This document shows positions 51,401 through 59,236 of a DNA stretch of 64,000 bases, piece by piece. The notes under the pieces were generated by a model, which saw nothing but the letters and a program-made list of their open reading frames with translations, ran no database searches and was not told where the DNA came from. The stretch's first letter is position 1. Every line of letters begins with the position of its first letter. Position numbers and translations under genes: made by a program. Source of the stretch: Nipponacmea schrenckii (Eukaryota; Mollusca; Gastropoda; Lottiidae); NCBI GenBank assembly GCA_030562195.1, contig JAUJPP010000003.1:33920602-33984601 (forward strand), given 5' to 3'.

Positions 51401-52930
51401 TCAACTCCGATTGTATCTTAAATACTATTATTCGCCCCGTGGGTCTCTTTTCAAATTCGTTACGGCCTGCTACCTTAGAAATTGCTAAGGAATATTTTTT
51501 TTTGAAATAAAATCCCCCCAAATTCAACAAAATACTTTATATTTCAAAGATTTGTGCTTTGTCATTACGGTAACTCTATTCTTGCGTTTTCAACGTGGTA
51601 TAAAACGTTTGAAAATACGTTCTGAAATTGTACAAGAAGGTATAAAAAGTTCACTTCACAAAAGTCACACATCGATATAATAAAAGGTTTAATGTATTGA
51701 AATTCAATTCAATGAAATGGCCGAAAATATGACAAAAATTTTAAGGTGAAGTGGAAAAAATGTATGAAAATATTAGATTGAATGAAATGACACATATAAA
51801 TCTAACATACAATCCCTTCAGTTTTCACTGTAAATACGACGGCGAACACAATCAATAACAATTTTATTATGTACGACAAAATGTTGAAATTAATTTCAAA
51901 ATTGATTACTTTTCTTATATTATGTAGCATAGGACGTCCTATTTAAAAATACTTCTCTATAGTCAAGCAAAGTGAAAAAAAAAATGAAAACGTATATGAC
52001 ATAACCTTAAAACTATATACAGTATATTTGTTTAAATATATTCAGACGAAAACAATAATTTAATTTGAGTTTCTTTCTCAAAAATATTTTCGAACCCACA
52101 GCACGAATTAAGAATCATAAATTCTACAATCAGAAAAATTAATTCGGAGCCATTTTATAGGAAGTACATCAAGCAGTGATTAATCTTCCAATGCGTGTGT
52201 TTGGTATCATATGACTTATAGAATTCCGCAGAGACAAATATAACAATTGCATCTAGAATAAGATGGTGTTCGGTACAGTCAATACCAACACTGCCCTCGT
52301 CAAGGTATAGAACCCTTTTTATCTTTTAAAAGAGTATAATATGTAAGGATATGAGTTGTAAATTTAAAATATGACTGAGCTTGATCATTTATACGTTTGT
52401 ACACATTTATCATATAATATTATCATATAACAATACATACAACATAATGATCATATAACTTTATATATAACATTTATTATCATATGACTTCATAATAAAT
52501 ATAGCATTATAGTCATATCATAATATCACATGATTATTTAAAATCATGAGAAATGACCTTTTTTAATAATAAAAATAGAATGGATTATGCTGTAGCCTTT
52601 GACAAAGTTTTTAGATCATTATTCATGATTTTTTCTAAAGTGATTGATTATTAAAATATAATATAATAATAATTTGAATTAATAACGAAATGAATATAGA
52701 TCTCATAAAATATTAAAGTACAAGGGAAATAATAAATTCTTTTAATATGAAATAAAATAGTAAATAATCAAAAGAACGTTGTAAATAATAACAAACGTCA
52801 TGAAACGTAAGAAAATAACAGAAAATGTTAAAACCGACTTACTCTTACATGAATGGTAGTAGTCCATGACGGAAAAGTTCGGATTATGATGATGGTGGTG
52901 ATGATAACGATAAGCTGCCGCTAAGTCCAT
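21343..52930 (-). CDS. Pax2/5/8: Pax2/5/8 paired-box transcription factor, 11 coding exons
   Basis: Nuclear DNA-binding regulator of the Pax2/5/8 family, which acts in sensory-organ, brain-boundary and excretory development in bilaterians. Joining eleven exons gives 502 residues in one open frame: His-run N-terminus (1-29), paired domain (30-157), octapeptide YTISGILN (202-209), a basic KRK (215-217), then a Ser/Thr/Pro/Asn/Tyr-rich C-terminus ending in a TPYYYP exon. Q71, R73 and H76 are paired-domain positions 42, 44 and 47 and separate this from Pax6. LGRYYETG and SSINRI, the Tyr-initial octapeptide and the last exon argue against Pax1/9. Introns after LGR and inside SSINR fall where vertebrate Pax2/5/8 has them. 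No homeodomain remnant is visible. The start ATG is the first after an in-frame TAA and has A at -3 and G at +4. Exon 1 and the smallest exons rest on splice signals and phase. Confidence 0.95.
21677..21781 (-). CDS. Pax2/5/8: Pax2/5/8 coding exon 10 (Tyr-rich activation region)
   Basis: Encodes residues 447-480, [20 protein letters not shown] then [14 protein letters not shown]. The [10 protein letters not shown] stretch corresponds to the Tyr-rich segment around PQYTAYNEAW of vertebrate Pax2/5/8, and GLL precedes the junction as ALL does there. Acceptor GATATCATTTCAG, donor GTAAGT, phase 1 in and out. Reading through the donor meets TAG after two codons (Ser, Lys), so retention of the 266-base intron 10 would make a protein ending GLLSK. 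Confidence 0.9.
23382..23391. promoter_or_regulatory. TCTCGCGAGA palindrome (BANP-type element)
   Basis: An exact TCTCGCGAGA, the palindromic element known from vertebrate CpG-island promoters and bound by BANP. It is very unlikely by chance in sequence this AT-rich. Here it lies in intron 9, with no recognised start site beside it. Confidence 0.35.
24294..24345 (+). repeat. G-rich run with G-quadruplex potential
   Basis: After a run of T, the plus strand has tracts of 5, 10, 2, 4 and 4 G separated by one to five bases. In the gene's sense orientation this is a C-rich pyrimidine tract inside intron 9. Four or more G-tracts this close meet the usual G-quadruplex pattern. Confidence 0.6.
25003..25122 (-). 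CDS. Pax2/5/8: Pax2/5/8 coding exon 9 (activation region)
   Basis: Encodes residues 407-445, [20 protein letters not shown] followed by [19 protein letters not shown]. Acceptor CTTCTTTCAG, donor GTAAGT, phase 1 on both sides. It is Ser/Thr/Tyr/Gln-rich, typical of the C-terminal activation domain. Like exons 7, 8 and 10 its length (120 bases) is a multiple of three with symmetrical phase, so exons 7-10 form a set that could be skipped individually without a frameshift; alternative splicing of this part is well known in vertebrate Pax2, Pax5 and Pax8. Confidence 0.87.
25363..25452. promoter_or_regulatory. CACGTG E-box trio in intron 8
   Basis: CACGTG occurs at 25365-25370 (inside the palindrome GACACGTGTC), 25423-25428 and 25447-25452, with a related CATGTG at 25378-25383. 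At the base composition of this window one such hexamer is expected about every 13 kb, so three in 88 bases stand out. CACGTG is bound by USF, MITF/TFE and Myc-type bHLH-zipper factors. Confidence 0.45.
25803..25814. promoter_or_regulatory. E2F-type site in intron 8
   Basis: TTTGGCGGGAAA is an exact match to the E2F consensus. It lies about 110 bases inside intron 8. The sequence GGCGGGAAAACAG also occurs at 34771-34783 in intron 3. Confidence 0.3.
25925..26086 (-). CDS. Pax2/5/8: Pax2/5/8 coding exon 8 (Asn run, Ser/Thr/Pro-rich)
   Basis: Encodes residues 352-405: an Ala, Thr, Ser, then six asparagines (355-360), followed by Ser/Thr/Pro-rich sequence ending LPSIGQFS. The acceptor is CCCATTGCAG and the donor GTAAGC, phase 1 in and out. 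The Asn run comes from an AAC/AAT repeat. If the donor is not used, the frame stays open for 75 more residues to a TGA at 25698-25700, so an intron-retained form would end there as a 480-residue protein lacking exons 9-11. Skipping this 162-base exon would also keep the frame. Confidence 0.85.
26317..26436 (-). CDS. Pax2/5/8: Pax2/5/8 coding exon 7 (transactivation region)
   Basis: Encodes residues 313-351 with a split Gly 312: [18 protein letters not shown], then [22 protein letters not shown] second hydrophobic-K-x-E motif, IKYE, lies at 345-348. The acceptor is the less common GAG preceded by a long T-rich tract (TTTTCTTTTCGTTTTGAG); the donor is GTAACT. Entry and exit are both phase 1, so skipping this 120-base exon would keep the frame. 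No known domain is present; composition fits a Pax activation region. The weak acceptor makes the exact 5' edge less certain than other exons. Confidence 0.82.
26437..26754 (-). other. Pax2/5/8 intron 6
   Basis: 318-base intron with GTGAGT donor and GAG acceptor. An open reading stretch crosses it by chance; I see no second exon. Confidence 0.8.
26755..26974 (-). CDS. Pax2/5/8: Pax2/5/8 coding exon 6 (post-octapeptide linker with IKQE)
   Basis: Encodes residues 239-311 (LWYDRPSK ... SAGAYSPAI). The sequence is rich in Thr, Pro, Gln and Ala and contains [10 protein letters not shown] and DIKQEF. The IKQE at 285-288 fits the sumoylation consensus (hydrophobic-K-x-E) and sits where vertebrate members have IKSEQG directly after the partial homeodomain. 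The acceptor is TTTGATAATTTCAG and the donor GTGAGT; entry is phase 0, exit phase 1. No homeodomain helix can be recognised. The frame is open for all 220 bases and joins both neighbours in phase. Confidence 0.88.
27161..27207 (-). CDS. Pax2/5/8: Pax2/5/8 coding exon 5 (47-base microexon)
   Basis: A 47-base exon encoding residues 223-238, [16 protein letters not shown], with acceptor TTTCTATTTGTAG and a GTAAGT donor. It enters in phase 1 and leaves in phase 0, fitting both neighbours. VTNGND followed by GVPDS resembles the vertebrate stretch just before the partial homeodomain (VPNGD...GVDS). In vertebrates the same exon goes on into the homeodomain remnant; here the exon stops at once. The exon is supported by phase, splice sites and this weak alignment, not by a strong domain. 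Confidence 0.85.
27510..27717. promoter_or_regulatory. Paired-type, ETS and CRE-half motif cluster in intron 4
   Basis: TTCACGC (27510-27516, a paired-domain core), TTCCGG (27521-27526, ETS core on minus strand) and ACGTCA (27531-27536, CRE half) lie within 27 bases, and a perfect ETS site ACCGGAAGT follows at 27709-27717. The patch is rich in CpG compared with the rest of the window and lies 300-500 bases before exon 5. Confidence 0.38.
29437..29455. promoter_or_regulatory. CTCF-like site in intron 4
   Basis: CAGCACCCCCTGTCGGCTT matches the reverse complement of the long CTCF consensus at about 13 of 19 positions, including the CCCCCTG core. The 11-base core GCACCCCCTGT recurs at 35276-35286 in intron 3. 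CTCF is present in most bilaterians; binding here is a guess. Confidence 0.3.
31446..31711. repeat. 30-base tandem repeat, about nine copies
   Basis: Diverged copies of a unit like CAAATAGCCAATAAGCAATT followed by TATACGTTTT, period 30. The array sits in intron 4 and has no coding potential that I recognise. Confidence 0.85.
33462..33676 (-). CDS. Pax2/5/8: Pax2/5/8 coding exon 4 (end of paired domain, linker, octapeptide)
   Basis: Encodes residues 151-222. It completes the paired domain with IVRNQA (152-157), then a low-complexity Ser/His/Asn/Gln linker, then the octapeptide YTISGILN at 202-209 and a short basic patch AKRKGE. In Pax proteins the octapeptide recruits Groucho/TLE co-repressors. 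Here it keeps Tyr, Ile, Gly, Ile and Leu of the usual YSINGILG but ends in Asn. The acceptor is TTTCATTCCAG and the donor GTAAGT, entering in phase 2 and leaving in phase 1. The presence of the octapeptide in the frame confirms the exon. Confidence 0.95.
35228..35379. promoter_or_regulatory. OTX-type and TCF/LEF motif cluster in intron 3
   Basis: Contains GGATTA (35228-35233), CTAATC (35251-35256), GATTAG (35261-35266) and TAATCC (35270-35275), all forms of the K50 homeodomain (OTX/PITX/bicoid-type) site, and CCTTTGATC (35364-35372) that runs into the palindrome TTTGATCGATCAAA (35366-35379), two TCF/LEF sites head to head. The local sequence is markedly richer in G+C than the surrounding intron. 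Enhancer function is inferred. Confidence 0.45.
38369..38636. repeat. 112-base tandem duplication with inverted ends
   Basis: A unit beginning GAATACAAATTATATGGACA at 38380 is repeated at 38492 with about 85-90 percent identity, and a third partial start occurs near 38604. The outer ends, GTTTACGTTAAGAATACA on the left and TGTATTCTTAACGTTAAAC on the right, are inverted copies of each other with one indel. This could be a small foldback or MITE-like element; no clear target duplication was seen. Confidence 0.6.
39468..39665 (-). CDS. Pax2/5/8: Pax2/5/8 coding exon 3 (paired domain, linker and RED subdomain)
   Basis: Encodes residues 85-151, from the split Arg through [20 protein letters not shown], the [12 protein letters not shown] segment, [16 protein letters not shown] and the recognition-helix end VPSVSSIN. 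The acceptor is TATTTTTCAG and the donor GTAAGC. The 198-base length and the phase 2 exit inside the Arg of SSINR match the known family exon. The conserved core is intact; the variable stretch NVCTQDNV is where family members normally differ. The minor-groove linker [14 protein letters not shown] is unchanged from the family pattern. Confidence 0.98.
39666..45870 (-). other. Pax2/5/8 intron 2
   Basis: 6.2 kb intron splitting the paired domain. The first 700 bases after the exon 2 donor (about 45200-45870) are less AT-rich and contain the SOX/FOX motif cluster. A GTCACGC paired-type core lies at 44586-44592. The 40780-41230 part is very AT-rich with degenerate internal repetition around ATCGTGATAATGTT. 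No coding exon seen. Confidence 0.9.
45592..45647. promoter_or_regulatory. SOX/FOX motif cluster in intron 2
   Basis: A SOX-type AACAATGG (45592-45599) is followed by three exact forkhead motifs TGTAAACA at 45607-45614, 45623-45630 and 45640-45647, spaced 16 and 17 bases apart. It lies about 220 bases into intron 2. Forkhead and SOX family consensus sequences are well established; their use here is inference. Confidence 0.45.
45871..46036 (-). CDS. Pax2/5/8: Pax2/5/8 coding exon 2 (paired domain, PAI subdomain)
   Basis: Encodes residues 30-85: the N-terminal half of the paired domain, from [18 protein letters not shown] through the helix-turn-helix [20 protein letters not shown]. It is bounded by a TTTTTACTTCTAG acceptor and a GTAAGG donor. 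Its length of 166 bases and phases (1 in, 2 out) agree with what I recall for the vertebrate Pax2/5/8 exon. Residues Q71, R73 and H76 lie in the recognition helix and decide DNA specificity in the family. Differences from the usual sequence are conservative, for example [11 protein letters not shown] in place of the commoner LPDVVRQRIVE. This is the most certain exon in the window. Confidence 0.98.
48990..49300. repeat. Three diverged copies of a GACGTC-containing unit
   Basis: Copies start near 48990, 49118 and 49278. Each has CAGACGTCC(C)AT(G/T)GG or a close form, and the first two are followed by CTTGATTTAAA and AAGAAATCAGTGC at matching distances. GACGTC falls at 48999-49004, 49125-49130 and 49285-49290. 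Located in intron 1. Confidence 0.6.
50248..50294. repeat. 10-bp inverted repeat
   Basis: AGTAGATGAC (50248-50257) and GTCATCTACT (50285-50294) are perfect inverted copies with a 27-base spacer, in intron 1. Confidence 0.5.
52843..52930 (-). CDS. Pax2/5/8: Pax2/5/8 coding exon 1 (start, His-run N-terminus)
   Basis: Encodes residues 1-29 plus one base of codon 30, beginning MDLAAAYRY and continuing through six histidines (10-15) to [14 protein letters not shown]. The ATG context is CAAAATGG, a good animal initiation context, and an in-frame TAA lies 18 bases upstream, so no longer N-terminus exists in this exon. The exon ends phase 1 at a perfect GTAAGT donor. A second donor, GTAAGA, sits 6 bases earlier and has the same phase; it would remove residues K29 and S30. 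The histidine run explains the repeated ATG/ATC trinucleotide appearance of the plus strand here. A noncoding 5' exon further upstream is possible. Confidence 0.85.
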
Positions 52931-53241
52931 TTTGATTTTTAGATTTACTTATTTTCTTCGACGAAAACGCAAATATCTTAGATTGTTTCGGTAGGAAGTC
53001 GGTGAATTCTAGGTAAGAGTCAGCGAGAACTGTTGACCCCGATGGGCAATTTCACAGTCTAGTTCTTCAAAGTTGGATACCTTCACATAGGCAATCGTCG
53101 TTCCATACAGTTAAATATAATTGAAGAGAAACAATAACAGTCACGTAAACACAGCTTACTCAAAATATTCTTTCCACTGACTGCCTTTTTCCCAAGCTAT
53201 TGTCACCAAGTTGGGCTTTTCGAAAACAGTTTTAGATCATC

Positions 53242-53250
53242 GGTATATAG
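53242..53250 (-). promoter_or_regulatory. TATA-like box upstream of Pax2/5/8
   Basis: The minus strand reads CTATATACC about 310 bases before the start codon, inside a locally G+C-richer patch. It could serve as a core promoter with a 5' UTR of roughly 280 bases. In DNA this AT-rich a TATA match alone is weak evidence. Confidence 0.22.
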
Positions 53251-53454
53251 GAACTCGTTGAAGCGCGGAGCATGAAATATAAGAAAGCATCACAGTATTT
53301 GACATAAATTCTAAAGGAATACCAGCGATTTAGCAAATGATTGCATATCACGAAGCTTATCGATTCGCTAAGCACCTCCCGTTTTTCGTTCTAGCATGAA
53401 ATTTATTTGTGCTCGAGCAATCCATCGTGTCGCGATCATATGCCGTATAAGGGC

Positions 53455-53483
53455 ATCACGTGATTCGTTCCAGCTGTCAATCA
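53455..53483. promoter_or_regulatory. Upstream cluster: palindromic CACGTG, CAGCTG and Pbx/Meis-type site
   Basis: Within 29 bases lie ATCACGTGAT (53455-53464), a perfect palindrome with a CACGTG E-box core, CAGCTG (53471-53476), and CTGTCAATCA (53474-53483), which on the minus strand is TGATTGACAG, the Pbx-Meis/Prep heterodimer consensus. It is 530-550 bases upstream of the start codon in sequence richer in G+C than its surroundings, so a proximal promoter role is plausible. Confidence 0.4.
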
Positions 53484-56447
53484 CAATCCGGTATTATCAC
53501 TCACCACTAATCATACTTGACTATTGTTAAATTTCAAGTTTTGAAACCTGTCCATCTTCTTATAGACATACAATATTGATATCATATTTTATACATAGAA
53601 TGCTTTAACATTGGCTAAATACCTTATAGTTATTATACATTAATATATCATATGTGTACAATGATTTTCCTAACATAGGGTCTACCATGAGAAGTACACA
53701 TCCATCCAAACCCGGTCCAAACAAAATCGAAAATATTTCCTCTAGTGTTCATAATATACTCTCAAAAAAGTGTCAAAAGGTTGAGTAATATATTAAGGAA
53801 CTACATTGAAATTAGGTTCAGAATAGAGACAAGGAAAATAAGGTTCAGAAGTTAAAACAAGGAAAATAAATTGTAATAGATGAAATAGAATCTGCGTTTA
53901 ACTCTATAGAGAAACACTTTTCTATCGTATTATGTTTTTTAACTAATTTCTTATAACAAGTAAATAACTAGTGATTGCTTATAATGGTACACCTAATGAT
54001 AGCCTAATCAAGACATCATGAGCGACTAATTCATTTTTACTTTTTAGACAGGCAGAGTAAGGAATGTATATCAGTCGAACATAGAAAACTTAGATTCGGT
54101 TGTAATTATCTATAAATCGTTTCAATTCAAAGTCAGAAATCCCCTAAAAAACATTAAAACGTTGACAATTGACTTAACAAAAAAGTCTTTAAAGGAGAGT
54201 AGTTATAACTGATAAATTTACTAGTTAATTTATGCATGTCTCAATTACCTTGAAAACAAACAAAGGGCAAAATATTTCTTCAATTGACATCAATCCATTT
54301 AAGGAACAATTTTAAATATTTTGTAGAGTAATGACTATATGATTAAGGGTAATTATTAAAAGTTTTACTTATATCGAGGCTTTCAACTTCTCTTATACCT
54401 ACTTTTTCTCAACCTAAATTTGCAATGATTCATCACTGTACATTTTGATTATATCATTAATAAATTCGAAGTCATTTACAATCTTAATATGTATATTCTA
54501 AGAATTCAGATTGACGTCGCATATCTCTGAACCAATGAGTAAGTATTATACCAAATGATGCTACATCGTCTCCACCGTTTGTTCGTCACCCTTATATGCC
54601 TGAAGGTTAATTTCGATGTATGCTGCAAGGACATAAATTGTGACATTCCCCAACTACAAGAATTATACCATGTCATCCGGGTGCTATTGCTGGTTTCACC
54701 AATCTGTTTTTAACATTTTGAAAACTGTTTGACGGTATGAACAGGGTCTGAACGTCGTGTCTCGCAGAAGGAACGTGCTGGTTAATTTTTGGTCTATGTG
54801 CACTGAGCCAAATTGTGCTCAGCTATATTGTCATTTTGATAGTATATATCACAAGAGAAAGTTCTGCATAACTTATTCTTTTTATTTGTTTTATGTAATA
54901 CGTTTCTTGGAATGTGAATTGAAGTTATAATTTTTAATATATTATGATTTTTTAAGATTCAAAGGACAAGAAAATCTAAGATAAAGCTCGTAAATCCATT
55001 AAAATGAAATAATGAAAGAAAATAAAAGGGTGTATTACATATGACAAATCTATACTATCTAATACAACAAAGGGAATGAAAAGTAAAAAAAAAAGCGAAT
55101 AAGTTTAAAAGCACAAACCATTTAAAGTGCTTTTATGACTGACGCTTATCTGATGTTCATATATTGAAATGGTCTTAAAACAGCACCAATTAGCACCATA
55201 TCGGACAATCTAGTATGTATAAATGGTATGAAAGATGAAAATCAGGCTATAAATGAATCATGATCGTATTATAATAAATATTATCAACTCGACGTGAGCT
55301 CATTAAAAATGAATTCATTAAAATATATGAGATAATACATCACGTTGGCTAATCAACAGTTTGCAATGGTAAAATGTCTGTTGGGATGTAATGATGTTCG
55401 TTCGATTGGAAGGGATGTTTTCATTAAATAATCCTATTTATCCGGTGTTAAGGTGATATAAGAAAAGCATTCTCACAAAAAGCACGGTGATAGACTTCAA
55501 ATTCAGCCTGCAGAAACACTTAATGAGTACTTTTCATTTGGTTCCTGGTACTAACAATAGAGTTAAATTGCTAATATGATGAAAGTTCAGGTTTTCTAAA
55601 TGTAAAAGTCACACGACTGCATACCTTTAAGTTTTAAAATTAAAATACATGACATATGTCGTTAATAATGTTAATTACACTGCATATTAAACATCATAGC
55701 TTGCTAAGACGGAACCCTAGTAGAAACGTCGCAAAGTATGTGCTTGTAAAATACAAATAAACAAAGACAAACAACGAAAACCTAAAATAGTGTAATGTTT
55801 TTTTTTCACAAGACATTTCTGTGTGGATATTGCAGTGTGCGATAGTATTTATATTATTTCAGACTTGGTTGAAGAAATCAACAACTTTTCAGGTCGATCG
55901 TTAAAGGTCATCAGACTCAAATGAGTCAATTTCCACGAGACAAAGCAGCTGATTTCGCAACCATTACCACAAAACTATTTTTTTCTTTTTACGTTTTTAA
56001 TTGCCATCAATAGAATCAATTTAATTGTTACTTTTAAGTTTAGACAAGCAAATTGTGGGCGTCATCATTCAATATATTGAAATGCATATTTCTCCAAAAT
56101 TAATTTTGATGTTTTGATGAAAATAAATCCCGACAAGAATAGTTTTCGATTTCATTATCATTCCAAATTCAACATTTGTTTACCTGCATCTTTTTTCTGT
56201 GTGCAACATAGAAGTACATGTTACAATTCATAACAAACCCTCTAAATCATACTTCAAAACAATGCAATAACATTTTCATTCATAAAAACAAAATATCATA
56301 TATTGATTGATTGAAATTAGTATCCTTCAAGTACCATAAACTCATATTCAGGACACTTTACGACTCCCTTGTCGACATGGCATCATAGCTGCTGATGTTA
56401 TTTCATATTTCTATTTTATTTGCTATAAATATAGGATTTATCATTTT

Positions 56448-56620
56448 ACCAGCTGATTAAGAAAATGCTCCCTATTCCCACCTTAGACCAGCAGATCGGG
56501 AACATACTCCCTCCTTGTGGACTAGCTGCTGATTGAGAAAATACCACCTCCTCCCTGGAATAGCAAATCGAAAAATTCCCCTCCTCCCTAGCAAATCGAA
56601 CAATACCCCTTAACCTCCCT
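56448..56620. repeat. Degenerate 30-38-base tandem repeat, pyrimidine-rich
   Basis: Successive units begin ACCAGCTGATTAAGAAAATG, ACCAGCAGATCGGGAACATA, AGCTGCTGATTGAGAAAATA, ATAGCAAATCGAAAAATTCC and AGCAAATCGAACAATACC, each followed by a CTCC/CCCT stretch. Unit length shrinks from about 38 to 30 bases from left to right. Confidence 0.65.
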
Positions 56621-56893
56621 CACATATTCAACTTATAATATACTTATATTTTTTTTCAAACACGACCTTGGTTTATTTTTTAGCATAAATCTTGCCTCTA
56701 ATATTTAAGAAAACAAAAACATCTTCTCATGGCATCACTGATGCAAAATAAAATAGAGTGCAATGGCTGTCACTCGTTTCTTTCAATGACGCGAAACTTT
56801 CAATCCAACCAACGTCGTCTCAATGGGAAAGTGTGAAACATAGTAAATCTAGTGTCCTAATCTTTAATCTGATCAACGCTGACTAGACAGAGA

Positions 56894-56919
56894 TGACCAC
56901 CTTAGATGACCACTGGTCA
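56894..56919. promoter_or_regulatory. Nuclear-receptor half-site cluster, far upstream
   Basis: TGACC occurs at 56894 and 56907 and GGTCA at 56915; the last two form the perfect palindrome TGACCACTGGTCA (56907-56919). TGACC/GGTCA is the nuclear-receptor half-site. About 4 kb upstream of the Pax start codon; role unknown. Confidence 0.3.
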
Positions 56920-59170
56920 CCTTCAGTGCCAAAACGCGATCAGTCAAACATCTAGGACGATCGGATTTCTATCTCGTTAGCCATCGGCTTACAGGCCTCC
57001 AGAGAATTTTAGATGCAACGGTGATTGACATATCAATTGGCCTTTGATAAACGCTAATAATTCAACAATAGCAAATCTAGCCATCTAATTAGAAAGCTTA
57101 AAGCAACTGATATGAAGTCATAAGCTATCAGTGAAGTGAGGTGTCTTAATTCCATCTAATCCTAAATACAAGGTACAATAATCCAACATAATCCTATAAA
57201 TCACTGGAACATGAAAAAGCCTACATCTAACTTATTCATTAATCTCTAAAGGTTTTTGTTGAAGCGATTCAAATTCTTAAACGGACCTGAGAAATCTTTG
57301 TACGAAGTATAAATCAAATAAAGTAAACAAATCGAGAAGGTGACGAACATATATTTCTTCTAAGGAAGCTTCTTTAGCTTAAGCTGGTGGTGAAATTTTA
57401 AGTGAACTTTGAATTTGAGGACATTGAGCCAAAAAGGTGCAGATTAGATGCTTGCACCAGATTTTGTCAGGATTACTCATTTCGCCACTCTTTTTATAGA
57501 TTTTAACGGTAATTTTTCGAGAAATAGTCGTATATTCTTTCAGTTTGACGATGGAGAATCGGCAACAGTTCGATAGGTAAGTTATTCCATCATTCATCTA
57601 TAAACAACAATTTATGTTATCGACCACTATATATACATTGAACAATTGAGGTCTAAGATGGTATCCATGTCTTACACCATGTATTTCCTTATGACTTCAG
57701 ACTTCTTGCTTAAATTCCTAATTTCAGTTGATAATATTTTTCGGCTTGTTTATTTTGGTATTATATGTAGATTTTTTTTAAAATTTATATTTGAAATAAT
57801 GGTAAATGCAAGACAAAACTCATTCATTCATTTTCCCTCATATATTCCCCGACATTCAAATTCTCATAACATTTTGTTCTATTATTTAACAGGGTTGTTC
57901 TCTCTAATAAATAGATTCAACACAGCAAATATCTAATGAAATGGTATTCATATTAATCAAATTGAAAATTTTTGACTTATGTTATCTATACATCGTGGAG
58001 AGGAATGTCATTCAGAGCCCCTCCGTGCGTTCACACGTGCACAGCGCGAAACATAGCGTCCATGAATTGAAATGGAAATGGGAAACGTGAACATAATAAT
58101 TTTTTGTAGCAGCAGGTTGTTAAAACATATGTTCTGTATATAATTACTGTATATTAACTTGTTCGGCGAATGCAAGCTTTTCTTATCAAGTGACTTGATT
58201 TTTAAATAAGTGGCTATGGTAACACGTGTTTTTCGCGAGATTTTAGCCTTTATAAGGCGTGATTGCAACGTTTTTTAAAGTTTACAGCGACGTTGGATTG
58301 TTTTCCAATAGTTTCTGATACAAAATGCTAATACATACTATAAACAATAAATATCAGATCGAAGTGTTTCATTTACAGTTAAAGTAACGTTCGGATACCT
58401 AAAAATGGTGTAGAACAGCAGGGGGAAATTTTGTTTTAATTCATAAGCCTTAAGCCTTAAAGTTTTCCTTAAAAACAGGTTCTCAGCATTCGGTCACCTT
58501 AAAGAAATTGCATCATGGAAATTTGTAATGAAGCTATCATATAACACCACATGAATTTCTCAATACACTTTATCCATTTCAATGAGTGAAGCAAATTATC
58601 AGTACAAAAAACCATTGAAATAAAATAAACATTGAACCGTCGGATAAGGCGCCAAATTTCGATGATTTAATCTATCTATTTGTAAAGAAAGGCGGCATCT
58701 TGTAGAAGCAATGAATAAGTGCATTTCTAAAGAGGTAATAGCTATCTATATGATAATAGCCAAGTATCCCATTCACCATGTTTTTCACACGAGCTTGTCG
58801 CCAAAATACAAAATAGATGCAAAAGAACAATTTGCATAGGATCCTCATATTTTGATACCATATTCGGCAAATTTCAAAGCAATAATTATTGTCACTGTAC
58901 TGAATTTTGATTTAATGCTTTTGAAAACGGGACAAACATATGACTTTGATATCACATCGCTCCCATTTAAAAGGACGTTATTTTCAATAGTGGGCGATTT
59001 CAAGGGGTGCATTAACGGTCTATAATGTTCATTGGTCCTTTTGTTCAGAACATGGCGACTCTTAAGGCGAAGATGCTGATAAAAACGTTTTTTGAGGTGT
59101 GATCTATTAAAAAATCTAGATTTGGGATTAATTGAGTTTTACGTTACATTGTTTAGAACCTCATAGAAAT

Positions 59171-59194
59171 GATGACAACGACGACGATGATGAC

Positions 59195-59236
<42 letters not shown>
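59171..59236. repeat. GAT/GAC trinucleotide microsatellite
   Basis: An impure start of GAC and GAT units followed by an uninterrupted ATG/GAT run to 59236. No open frame of note includes it. Confidence 0.95.

Larger units (their letters stand above)
46037..52842 (-). other. Pax2/5/8 intron 1
   Basis: 6.8 kb intron between the N-terminal exon and the paired-domain exon, GTAAGT to CTAG. It holds three diverged copies of a short sequence with GACGTC (48990-49300), a 10-bp inverted repeat (50248-50294), and AT-rich filler. I see no coding exon in it. Confidence 0.85.
52931..56447. other. Upstream flank of Pax2/5/8
   Basis: The 570 bases next to the start codon are less AT-rich and carry the promoter candidates listed separately. 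Beyond 53500 the sequence is AT-rich with no recognisable gene, exon or repeat. Confidence 0.55.
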
